A DNA stretch of 5,153 bases from Nocardioidaceae bacterium (GCA_013696015.1 JACCZI010000212.1:1-5153), one strand, 5' to 3'. Shown: positions 1-5,153, numbered from the stretch's first letter. The notes: generated by a model from the sequence alone, not told the origin. Translations and numbers: made by a program.

Positions 1-317
1 AGGGCGAGCAGGGACAGGCTCGGCGTCGTCGGCTCGTGCACGTGAAGCACGTCGAAACCGCCCTCCCGCAACCACCGCCGCGTGCGCGCCATCGACAGCG
101 GCCCGAAGGCGAGCCGGGCCACGGAGCCGTTGTAGGGCACCGGCAGGGCGCGACCGGCCGCGGAGACGTACTCCGGCAGCGCCGCGTCGTCCGATCCCGG
201 TGCGAGCACCGACACCTGGTAGCCGGAATTCTGCAACGACTCGGTGAGGTCACGAACATGGTTTTGAACGCCACCCGGCACGTCGAAGGAGTACGGGCAC
301 ACCAGGCCGACCCGCAT
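1..317 (-). CDS. pimA: PimA, phosphatidyl-myo-inositol mannosyltransferase (N-terminal part, cut by window edge)
   Basis: PimA is a GT4-family GT-B glycosyltransferase. It transfers the first mannose from GDP-mannose to position 2 of the inositol of phosphatidylinositol, on the cytoplasmic face of the membrane. I translated the first 105 residues by hand. They begin MRVGLVCPYSFDVPGGVQNH, the family's N-terminal strand and Gly-rich loop (G15, G16). They continue with a PYNGSVARL segment (residues 61-69), where mycobacterial PimA has lipid-acceptor residues, and DVLHVHEP (residues 89-96). Full-length homologues are about 380 residues, so roughly the last three quarters, including the GDP-mannose domain, lies outside the window. 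The ATG at 317-315 shares its A with the TGA of the upstream acyltransferase gene (TGATG). This fixes the start and suggests translational coupling. Nothing looks damaged in the visible part. A different GT4 lipid glycosyltransferase is possible but unlikely given the context. Confidence 0.95.
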   Translation of the reverse strand, partial: MRVGLVCPYSFDVPGGVQNHVRDLTESLQNSGYQVSVLAPGSDDAALPEYVSAAGRALPVPYNGSVARLAFGPLSMARTRRWLREGGFDVLHVHEPTTPSLSLLA

Positions 318-1201
318 CAGTGCCTCCGCGCCGGCTCGTCCAGCACCGGCTGCAGCATGTGCCAGTCGGCAGGGTCACGCCGGATCGCCCTCCCGAACGT
401 CGCTGCCATCGCAGCGGTGGCGTCGACCAGACCTCGGCTCCCGTCGGCCACCTCGATCGACGGGTGGCACCACAGGTGCATCCGGTCACCCTCGTAGGAG
501 GTGCTGACCGGGATCAGCAGCGCACCGGTGCTCCGGGCCAGCCACGCCGGGCCGACCGGCATTCGAGCCATGCCGTCGAGGAACGGCACCAGGATCCCAC
601 GGCGGGCCAGGTCGCGGTCGGCGAGCAGGCAGACGAAACGGCCTTCCAGGAGCCGGCGCTCGAGGACCGGTGGCACCGGTAGACCGCCGGTGAGGCCGAG
701 CACCTCCATGCCGAGGCTCTCGCGGTAGCGCACGAAATCGTCGAACAGGCTCTCCGGCCGCAGCCGCTCCGCGACCGTGGTCACCGGCATGCCCTCGACG
801 CAGGCCCAGGCACCCGCCAGGTCCCAGTTGCCCATGTGGGGAAGTGCTGCAACCACTCCCCTGCCGCCGGCGAGGGTGTCGCGTACGCGCTCAACCCGGT
901 GCGGGATCACCCGAACCCTCAGGTCGGCGGCCGACCACCGTGGCAGCCGGAACGCCTCGCCCCAGTAGCGGAGGTAGGACCGCAGCGCGGCTCGCGACAG
1001 GTGGCGCATCTCCTCTGCAGTGGCACTGGGCACGGCACGGGCGAGGTTCGCTTCCAACGTCCGAACCGGGTCACCGTGCCGCCACCAGACTGCGTCAGCA
1101 GCGGCCCGCAGCACCGGCCGTACCACCCGCTCCGGCACCTTGGTGCTGGTAGCCCAACCCAGGCGGTAAGCCGCGGTGGTCAGGTCCATATGGATGAGCA
1201 C
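317..1201 (-). CDS. patA: PatA-like phosphatidylinositol mannoside acyltransferase
   Basis: This is a member of the LpxL/HtrB-like lysophospholipid acyltransferase family. In mycobacteria the orthologue (Rv2611c, PatA) moves a palmitoyl group from acyl-CoA to the mannose added by PimA, at the cytoplasmic membrane. The 294-residue protein carries the HX4D catalytic motif as PHMGNWD, with H122 and D127. It also has family blocks TVAERLRPESLF (142-153), RYRESLGMEVL (158-168), CLLADRDL (191-198) and RMPVGPAWLA (213-222), and ends with PADWHMLQP (277-285), all close to the mycobacterial protein. One small difference is Asp195, where the Mycobacterium tuberculosis protein has Glu in the AERD block. 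The start is uncertain: GTG at 1201 gives MLIHMDLTT, while ATG at 1189 would shorten the protein by four residues. Neither has a clear Shine-Dalgarno sequence. It lies 12 bases after pgsA, and its TGA overlaps the pimA ATG by one base, so the three lipid genes are probably co-transcribed. Confidence 0.93.
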   Translation of the reverse strand: MLIHMDLTTAAYRLGWATSTKVPERVVRPVLRAAADAVWWRHGDPVRTLEANLARAVPSATAEEMRHLSRAALRSYLRYWGEAFRLPRWSAADLRVRVIPHRVERVRDTLAGGRGVVAALPHMGNWDLAGAWACVEGMPVTTVAERLRPESLFDDFVRYRESLGMEVLGLTGGLPVPPVLERRLLEGRFVCLLADRDLARRGILVPFLDGMARMPVGPAWLARSTGALLIPVSTSYEGDRMHLWCHPSIEVADGSRGLVDATAAMAATFGRAIRRDPADWHMLQPVLDEPARRH

Positions 1202-1213
1202 AGGCAGCGCCGC

Positions 1214-1825
1214 TCAGGCCGGGGTCGAGCGAGGAGCCTGACGGCGCACGACCAGCACGCGCTGCACCACCGTGATCGTGCTCGCAGCGGCGAGCACCCA
1301 CAGGGTCGCGGTCAGCAGGACGGGCAGGTCGAACCAGTCGGAGAACGCCGTCATGACCAAGATGGCGACCAGCCGGTCGGCGCGCTCGGCCACACCGACC
1401 TTGGCCTGCATGCCGAGGCTCTCGGCCCGGGCCCGCGCGTACGAGGTGACCGATCCCATCACCAGGCAGTAGAGCGCGAGGGCTGCGAGCGGCGTGTCGT
1501 CGATGCTGGCGAAGTACAGGACGAGACCGCCGAAGATCGCGGCGTCGCCGAATCGGTCCAGCGTCGAGTCCAAGAAGGCGCCCCAGCTGCTGGAGCGACC
1601 CGAGGCACGAGCCATGTAGCCGTCGATCAGGTCCGAAAAGACGAACGCCGACACCACCAGGACACCCACTCCGAGGTCGCCGCGCGGGAAAAAGATCAGC
1701 GCCCCGGCGCACACCCCTGCCGTCCCGACCAGCGTCACGGCGTCGGGGCTGACTCCCAGTCGCAGCAGCGCATCGGCCACCGGTGAGAGCACGCGCGTCC
1801 AGAAGGTCCGAAAGCGTTCGAGCAT
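1214..1825 (-). CDS. pgsA: Phosphatidylinositol phosphate synthase (CDP-alcohol phosphatidyltransferase)
   Basis: This integral membrane enzyme joins CDP-diacylglycerol to inositol-1-phosphate, giving phosphatidylinositol phosphate, the precursor of PI and the PIM/lipomannan glycolipids. The 203-residue protein contains the complete CDP-alcohol phosphotransferase signature: D65, D68, G69, A72, R73, G82, D86 and D90, in the exact DxxDGxxAR-x8-GxxxDxxxD spacing. The four aspartates bind the divalent metals and the cytidylyl pyrophosphate. The following SYARARAESLG and VAERADRL segments (128-138 and 145-152) are typical of the actinobacterial PI-phosphate synthase subgroup. They contain basic residues expected to bind the inositol phosphate, which argues against phosphatidylglycerophosphate synthase. 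About six hydrophobic stretches fit the family's six transmembrane helices. The ATG at 1825 is the only in-frame start near the expected N terminus, although I see no good Shine-Dalgarno sequence before it. It is first in the lipid sub-operon and divergent from fusA2, so it must have its own promoter or rely on read-through. Confidence 0.94.
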   Translation of the reverse strand: MLERFRTFWTRVLSPVADALLRLGVSPDAVTLVGTAGVCAGALIFFPRGDLGVGVLVVSAFVFSDLIDGYMARASGRSSSWGAFLDSTLDRFGDAAIFGGLVLYFASIDDTPLAALALYCLVMGSVTSYARARAESLGMQAKVGVAERADRLVAILVMTAFSDWFDLPVLLTATLWVLAAASTITVVQRVLVVRRQAPRSTPA

Positions 1826-1887
1826 GCGGCGGACAGTACCGTCGCAGGTCTTGTGTCCCCCGTCACGGCGGGTGTTGGGTGACGACC
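1826..1887. promoter_or_regulatory. Divergent pgsA/fusA2 intergenic region with inverted repeat
   Basis: This 62-base gap separates the ATG of pgsA (minus strand) from the ATG of fusA2 (plus strand). Unless promoters lie inside the coding regions, it must serve both genes. I found no convincing -35/-10 pair on either strand. TANNNT-like hexamers exist (TACTGT at 1838-1833 on the minus strand, TACCGT at 1837-1842 on the plus strand) but no well-spaced partner. A perfect 6-base inverted repeat, CGTCAC at 1861-1866 and GTGACG at 1879-1884 with a 12-base interval, sits just upstream of the fusA2 ATG. It overlaps the GGGTGA that is its only Shine-Dalgarno-like sequence. It could be an operator or a start-occluding hairpin. 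The regulatory reading is inference. Confidence 0.35.
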
Positions 1888-4029
1888 ATGGCGGACAGAG
1901 CGCCCGGCCCCGCCAGTGGCGGTGGGCCGGCCCCCAGCATCGATCGGCCCGACCAGGTACGCAACGTGGTACTTGTCGGGCCGTCCGGCAGTGGCAAGAC
2001 GACGCTTATCGAGCACGTGCTGTTCGGGCATGCCGTGATCACACGGGCCGGCTCCGTCGAATCCGGCACGACGGTGAGCGACCATGACGAGTCCGAGCAC
2101 AAGCAGCAGCGCTCCGTCAGCCTGTCGTTGGTCCCGTACGTCGTGGCCGGGATCAAGGTGAACCTGCTCGACACACCCGGGTACGCCGACTATGTCGGTG
2201 AGCTGCGAGCGGGGCTGCGTGCCGCGGACTGCGCCCTGTTCGTCGTTTCTGCCGCCGAGCCGCTCGACGGCGCCACCAAGGCGCTGTGGTACGAGTGCGA
2301 GAGCGTCGGCATGCCGCGGGCGGTCGCGATCACCAAGCTGGACCACCCGCGCGCCGACTACGACGCCACGCTGGACGCTGTGCAGAACGAGTTCGGCGTC
2401 AAGGTGATGCCCCTATACCTCCCGATGTCGGACGGGACAGCGTTGGCGGGGTTGCTCTCGCAGCAGGTCTTCGACTTCTCCGGTGGTGACCGCAAGCAGC
2501 GCGAGCCGGACGGCGACGAGGCCGCCGCGATCACCGACGCGCGCGGGGCGCTCATCGAGGCGGTCATCGAGGAGTCCGAAGACGAGTCGTTGATGGACCG
2601 CTATCTCAGCGGCGAGGACATCGACCTCGACACGCTGGTCGACGACCTCGAGACAGCGGTGGCTCGTGGCACGTTCTTCCCGCTCATCCCGTTGGCCGCG
2701 ACGACCGGGGTCGGCCTGGCGGAGCTGGACGAGATCATCACCCGGGGGTTCCCCGCCCCGGTCGAGCACCCGGTGCCCGCGGTGTTCACGATCGCGGGTG
2801 CCGCCGTAGACCCCCTGCCGTGCGACCCGGACGGGCCGTTGCTCGCCGAGGTGGTCAAGACGACGTCGGACCCGTACCTCGGTCGGGTGTCGATGGTCCG
2901 CATCTTCTCGGGCACGCTGCACCCCGATGCGGTCGTGCATGTGTCGGGCCACTCGTCGGCGTTCGGGAATGGTGTCAGTGGTCACGTGGACCATGACGAG
3001 GACGAGCGGGTGGGAGGGCTTTCCAGCCCGCTGGGCAAGACGATGCGGTCGCTGCAGAAGGCGGTCGCGGGTGACGTGTGTGCGATCGCCAAGCTCAGCC
3101 GCGCGGAGACCGGCGACACGATCTCGGGCAAGGACCGGCCGCTGCTGATGGAGCCCTGGTCGATGCCCGAGCCGCTGCTGCCTGTGGCGGTGGAGGCGCA
3201 GACAAAATCCGACGAGGACAAGCTGTCGCAGGGCCTGGCCCGGCTGGCCGCTGAGGACTCGACGCTGCTCATCGAGCACAACCCTGAGACCCATCAGCTG
3301 GTGCTCTGGACGATGGGTGAGTCACACGCCGAGGTGCTGCTCGACCGGCTCGAAGCGCGGTACGGCGTCAGCGTGCGCCGCGTCGAGGTGATGGTGCCGC
3401 TGCGTGAGACGCTGGCCGGACCTGCGTCCGGCCACGGGCGGCATGTCAAGCAGTCTGGCGGGCACGGGCAGTACGCGGTGTGCAACATCACCGTGGAGCC
3501 GTTGCCCTCGGGCAGCGGCTTCGAGTTCGTCGACAAGGTCGTCGGCGGCGCCGTCCCGCGCCAGTTCATCCCCAGCGTCGAGAAAGGGGTGCTGGCGCAG
3601 ATGGAGCGGGGTGTGGCGACCGGCAACCGCGTCGTCGACATCCGGGTCACGCTGACCGACGGCAAGGCGCACAGCGTCGACTCCTCCGACATGGCCTTCC
3701 AGACCGCTGGCGCGCTGGCGCTCAAGGACGCCGCCGAGCGGGGTGGGGTGTCGCTGCTCGAGCCGGTCTACGACGTCAGGGTGCTGATCGCCGACGACTT
3801 CGTCGGGGCGGTGATGGGCGACCTGTCCTCGAGACGAGCTCGCGTGCTGGGCAGCGAGTCCATGCCGGGCGGGCGCACGGTGGTCCATGCTGAGGCGCCC
3901 GCGACCGAGCTGCTGCGCTACGCCACCGAACTGCGCTCGATGAGCCACGGCACCGGCTCCTTCTCGCGCACCTTCGCCCGTTACGACCCGGTCCCCGCCC
4001 ACATCACCGCCCGCTGGCGCGACACCTGA
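1888..4029 (+). CDS. fusA2: Elongation factor G-like protein EF-G2
   Basis: This is a 713-residue translational-GTPase-like protein, close in length and sequence to mycobacterial FusA2 (Rv0120c, as I remember it). The G domain (about 25-290) has the P-loop GPSGSGKT (31-38), G3 as DTPG (95-98) and G4 as TKLD (149-152, instead of NKMD). Domains II-III follow (about 315-500, including KTTSDPYLGRVSMVRIFSG). Domain IV (about 504-620) has the GHGRHVKQSGGHGQY block and the HSVDSS loop with H595. Domain V ends near 705 with SFSRTFARYDP. The residue after G3 is Tyr99, not the catalytic His of EF-G, and switch I reads RSVSLSL rather than RGITI. Mycobacterial EF-G2, as I recall, binds guanine nucleotides but lacks ribosome-dependent GTPase activity, so a housekeeping translocase role is unlikely and its function is unsettled. 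ATG 1888 was chosen because MADR matches the family N terminus and GGGTGA lies 5 bases upstream. GTG 1879 is an alternative, and the longer frame from 1783 would overlap pgsA. Its TGA lies in the first repeat unit. Confidence 0.95.
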   Translation: MADRAPGPASGGGPAPSIDRPDQVRNVVLVGPSGSGKTTLIEHVLFGHAVITRAGSVESGTTVSDHDESEHKQQRSVSLSLVPYVVAGIKVNLLDTPGYADYVGELRAGLRAADCALFVVSAAEPLDGATKALWYECESVGMPRAVAITKLDHPRADYDATLDAVQNEFGVKVMPLYLPMSDGTALAGLLSQQVFDFSGGDRKQREPDGDEAAAITDARGALIEAVIEESEDESLMDRYLSGEDIDLDTLVDDLETAVARGTFFPLIPLAATTGVGLAELDEIITRGFPAPVEHPVPAVFTIAGAAVDPLPCDPDGPLLAEVVKTTSDPYLGRVSMVRIFSGTLHPDAVVHVSGHSSAFGNGVSGHVDHDEDERVGGLSSPLGKTMRSLQKAVAGDVCAIAKLSRAETGDTISGKDRPLLMEPWSMPEPLLPVAVEAQTKSDEDKLSQGLARLAAEDSTLLIEHNPETHQLVLWTMGESHAEVLLDRLEARYGVSVRRVEVMVPLRETLAGPASGHGRHVKQSGGHGQYAVCNITVEPLPSGSGFEFVDKVVGGAVPRQFIPSVEKGVLAQMERGVATGNRVVDIRVTLTDGKAHSVDSSDMAFQTAGALALKDAAERGGVSLLEPVYDVRVLIADDFVGAVMGDLSSRRARVLGSESMPGGRTVVHAEAPATELLRYATELRSMSHGTGSFSRTFARYDPVPAHITARWRDT

Positions 4030-4092
4030 CCATCCGCGGGTTCTCGCCCGACGATCCGCGGGTTCTCGCCCGACGATCCGCGGGTTCTTGCG
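4027..4092 (+). repeat. Left arm: three tandem 22-base units
   Basis: The units are at 4027-4048, 4049-4070 and 4071-4092 and share the core ATCCGCGGGTTCT. Units 1 and 2 are identical over their last 17 bases (ATCCGCGGGTTCTCGCC); unit 3 ends TTGCG instead of TCGCC. Unit 1 differs near its start: it begins TGACC where units 2 and 3 begin CGACG, and its first three bases are the fusA2 stop codon. The sequence CGATGCGTGGGCTGGCC at 4096-4112 resembles a decayed fourth unit. The near-identity of neighbouring copies suggests recent tandem duplication. Confidence 0.9.
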
Positions 4093-4160
4093 GACCGATG
4101 CGTGGGCTGGCCCAGATCCTGCCTGAGATAGGCGTCGATGTAACCGACCATGCCAAGACA
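4093..4160. other. Unique core between the inverted repeat arms
   Basis: This 68-base stretch separates the two arms. Its first part (4096-4112) may be a degenerate repeat unit. It holds two short palindromes, GGGCTGGCCC (4104-4113) and GCCTGAGATAGGC (4121-4133, a 4-base stem with a 5-base loop), which could shape the apex of a large stem-loop. It is open in at least one frame on each strand. The minus strand reads LGMVGYIDAYLRQDLGQPT in a frame that opens just after a TGA inside the right arm, and the plus strand reads MRGLAQILPEIGVDVTDHAK. I recognise neither as part of a known protein. They are probably chance in high-GC DNA, though a remnant of a mobile-element gene cannot be excluded. 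Confidence 0.5.
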
Positions 4161-4226
4161 GGCGCGAACTCACGGATCGTGCGGCGGAAACTCACGGATC
4201 GTGCGGCGAGAACTCACGGATCGTCG
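4161..4226 (-). repeat. Right arm: three tandem 22-base units in inverted orientation
   Basis: The units are at 4161-4182, 4183-4204 and 4205-4226. Read on the minus strand they share ATCCGTGAGTT, differing from the left-arm core at two positions (T for C and A for G) in every copy. The two inner units begin GCACG on the minus strand and the outermost begins CGACG, like the left arm. The TGA within this core in the outermost unit (4216-4214) is the stop codon of the HIT gene, and the preceding GAC GAT CCG codons of that gene also come from the repeat. Confidence 0.9.
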
Positions 4227-4789
4227 GGGTGCCAGGCGGTGGCGAGCAGGTCGCGGGTCTGGGCGAGCAGCTGGGGCAGCACTTTCGTACGGGCGACGAC
4301 CGGCATGAAGTTGGCATCGCCGCCCCAGCGCGGCACCACGTGCTGGTGCAGATGGGCGGCGATGCCAGCTCCCGCCACGGCACCCTGGTTCATGCCGAGA
4401 TTGAAGCCGTCCGGAGCACTGACCGCGCGGATCGTGCGCATCGCACGCCGCGTCACCTCCGCGACCTCGAGAACCTCGTCGCCGTCCAGCTCGGTGTAGT
4501 CAGCCACATGGCGGTACGGGCACACCATCAGATGGCCGGGGTTGTAGGGGTACAGGTTGAGCACGGCGAACACCCGCCGACCGCGGTGCAGCAGCAGGCC
4601 CTCCGCGTCGCCGAGGGTGGGGATCCGACAGAAAGGGCAGCCGTGGCCCGCGGCGCCGTCCGCCGGCTTGTTCTCACCCTCGATGTAGGCCATCCGGTGC
4701 GGCGTCCACAGCCGCTGCAAACCATCGGGCTCCCCCACGCCCGCTTGAGCGACGGCTACCGGCTGCGGCGCGTCGTCGCCCTCACTCAC
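4214..4789 (-). CDS. HIT-domain nucleotide hydrolase/phosphorylase (Rv2613c-like)
   Basis: This is a 191-residue histidine-triad protein. The mycobacterial homologue next to thrS (Rv2613c, about 195 residues) has been described as a diadenosine tetraphosphate (Ap4A) phosphorylase. Such enzymes clear Ap4A, a side product of aminoacyl-tRNA synthetases, which fits the thrS linkage. The N-terminal LQRLWTPHRMAYI (24-36) is characteristic of this subgroup. The HIT domain shows NLYPYNPGHLMVCPYRH (78-94), GFNLGMNQG (128-136) and the triad AHLHQHVVPRWGGD (145-158), with H146, H148 and catalytic H150. CPFC (C51, C54) looks like half of the zinc site found in many HIT proteins; the M. tuberculosis protein, as I recall it, lacks these cysteines. 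The GTG start at 4789 overlaps the thrS TGA by 4 bases (GTGA), which favours it over internal starts such as Met33 and implies coupled translation. The last residues (DDP) and the stop lie in the outermost right repeat unit. The exact substrate is inferred. Confidence 0.93.
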   Translation of the reverse strand: MSEGDDAPQPVAVAQAGVGEPDGLQRLWTPHRMAYIEGENKPADGAAGHGCPFCRIPTLGDAEGLLLHRGRRVFAVLNLYPYNPGHLMVCPYRHVADYTELDGDEVLEVAEVTRRAMRTIRAVSAPDGFNLGMNQGAVAGAGIAAHLHQHVVPRWGGDANFMPVVARTKVLPQLLAQTRDLLATAWHPDDP

Positions 4790-5153
4790 ACCTGCACCCG
4801 GCGGCGCACCGAGTCGACGATCCGCGACACCGCCTCGTCGACCGGGACGCCGTTGTCCTGCTCACCGCTCCGGTACCGGAAAGACACTGCAGCATCCTCG
4901 ACGTCACGATCACCGGCGATCAGCATGAACGGCACCTTGTGCGTCTGGGCGGTACGGATCTTCTTCTGCATCCGGTCGTCGGAATCGTCCAGCTCGACTC
5001 GGATAGCACTGTCGCGCAGGCGTCCGGCGACATCTTCGAGGTACGCCACGTGACGTTCTGCCACGGGGATCGCCACAACCTGAACGGGCGCCAGCCACGG
5101 CGGGAACGCACCGGCGTAGTGCTCGGTCAGCACCCCGACGAACCGCTCGATCG
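4786..5153 (-). CDS. thrS: Threonyl-tRNA synthetase, C-terminal anticodon-binding domain (cut by window edge)
   Basis: ThrRS charges tRNA-Thr with threonine in the cytoplasm. The window holds the last 121 residues. They read IERFVGVLTEHYAGAFPPWL, the end of the class II catalytic core joined to the anticodon-binding domain. APVQVVAIPVAERHVAYLED follows, opening the domain, then DDRMQKKIRTAQTHKVPFML and AGDRDVEDAAVSFRYRSGEQ, which are standard ThrRS blocks. The protein ends VRRRVQV, shorter than the M. tuberculosis tail as I remember it. Full-length enzymes are about 640-690 residues, so the editing domain and most of the catalytic domain lie beyond the right edge. The frame is open to the edge, so the gene is truncated only by the window. 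Its TGA (4788-4786) overlaps the GTG of the HIT gene. A T-box or other thrS leader, if present, would be outside the window. Confidence 0.96.
   Translation of the reverse strand, partial: IERFVGVLTEHYAGAFPPWLAPVQVVAIPVAERHVAYLEDVAGRLRDSAIRVELDDSDDRMQKKIRTAQTHKVPFMLIAGDRDVEDAAVSFRYRSGEQDNGVPVDEAVSRIVDSVRRRVQV

Larger units (their letters stand above)
4027..4226. repeat. Symmetric 3+3 inverted array of 22-base repeats (200 bases, convergent intergenic)
   Basis: Three tandem 22-base units on the plus strand (4027-4092), a 68-base unique core (4093-4160) and three tandem units of the same repeat in reverse complement (4161-4226) form one large imperfect palindrome. Paired from the outside in, the units match at 18/22, 16/22 and 15/22 positions by my count. 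The second left unit matches the outermost right unit at 20/22. It fills the gap between the convergent fusA2 and HIT genes and runs into both coding ends. In RNA from either strand the arms could form an interrupted stem of about 66 base pairs, so a bidirectional terminator or an RNase III target is plausible. There is no T-tract of the intrinsic-terminator kind and no clear target-site duplication outside the arms. It is not a CRISPR array, because the units abut without spacers. Its nature as a mobile element or terminator is inference. Confidence 0.8.

Noticed and set aside
836..1786. Long plus-strand open frame (316 codons) opposite pgsA and patA
   Set aside because: It lies antisense to two confidently identified genes, its translation is rich in Arg/Gly/His/Gln without any recognisable motif, and it is a typical high-GC shadow.
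1833..1866. Sigma70-like promoter for pgsA (GTGACG at 1866-1861 with TACTGT at 1838-1833, minus strand)
   Set aside because: The spacing between the hexamers is 22 bases, too long for a normal promoter, and both matches are weak.
1783..1887. N-terminal extension of fusA2 from the upstream ATG at 1783
   Set aside because: It would overlap pgsA by 43 bases and add an Arg-rich segment absent from the family. The MADR start at 1888 matches homologues.
2413..3294. Minus-strand open frame (293 codons) inside fusA2
   Set aside because: Antisense to the conserved EF-G2 coding sequence; Arg-rich low-complexity translation typical of a shadow frame.
3322..4173. Minus-strand open frame (283 codons) running from the repeat array into fusA2
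   Set aside because: Most of it is antisense to conserved EF-G2 domains IV-V, and its N-terminal part is translated repeat. No family signature seen.
4027..4226. CRISPR array
   Set aside because: Units abut directly with no spacers, there are only three per arm, the arms are inverted, and there are no cas genes nearby.
4021..4232. Target-site duplication flanking the repeat array
   Set aside because: The bases outside the arms (GACACC on the left, GGGTGC on the right) are not direct repeats, so there is no direct evidence of transposition.
4229..5053. Plus-strand open frame (274 codons) opposite the HIT gene and thrS
   Set aside because: Antisense to two well-supported genes, with no recognisable domain.

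Overview
The window is high-GC DNA with short intergenic gaps, and it encodes phosphatidylinositol-mannoside (PIM) biosynthesis genes. These points indicate an actinobacterium. The sequence alone does not fix the genus. Assignments rest on recognising family motifs and remembered mycobacterial homologues; no database search was run.

Five genes lie on the minus strand, in the order of transcription: the 3' end of thrS (threonyl-tRNA synthetase, cut by the right edge), a HIT-family nucleotide hydrolase/phosphorylase, pgsA (phosphatidylinositol-phosphate synthase), a PatA-like acyltransferase, and the 5' part of pimA (cut by the left edge). This is the well-known actinobacterial thrS-HIT-pgsA-patA-pimA cluster. 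thrS and the HIT gene overlap by 4 bases, patA and pimA overlap by 1 base, and pgsA and patA are 12 bases apart. Translational coupling within each pair is therefore likely. The three lipid genes form a pathway: PgsA makes PI-phosphate, which is dephosphorylated to PI, PimA adds the first mannose, and PatA acylates a mannose of the PIM product.

Between the HIT gene and pgsA lies a plus-strand gene, fusA2, for an EF-G-like protein (EF-G2). It splits the cluster in two. It is divergent from pgsA across a 62-base gap (1826-1887) and convergent with the HIT gene. The protein keeps the five-domain EF-G architecture, but the usual catalytic histidine of the G3 motif is tyrosine.

The most unusual structure is at 4027-4226, between the two convergent genes. 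Three tandem 22-base units are followed by a 68-base unique core and then three tandem units of the same repeat in inverted orientation. The array is symmetric (66+68+66 bases). Its outermost unit on each side contains the stop codon of the adjoining gene. I do not recognise it as a named element. It could be a MITE-like or REP-like element, or a long bidirectional stem-loop ending both transcripts.
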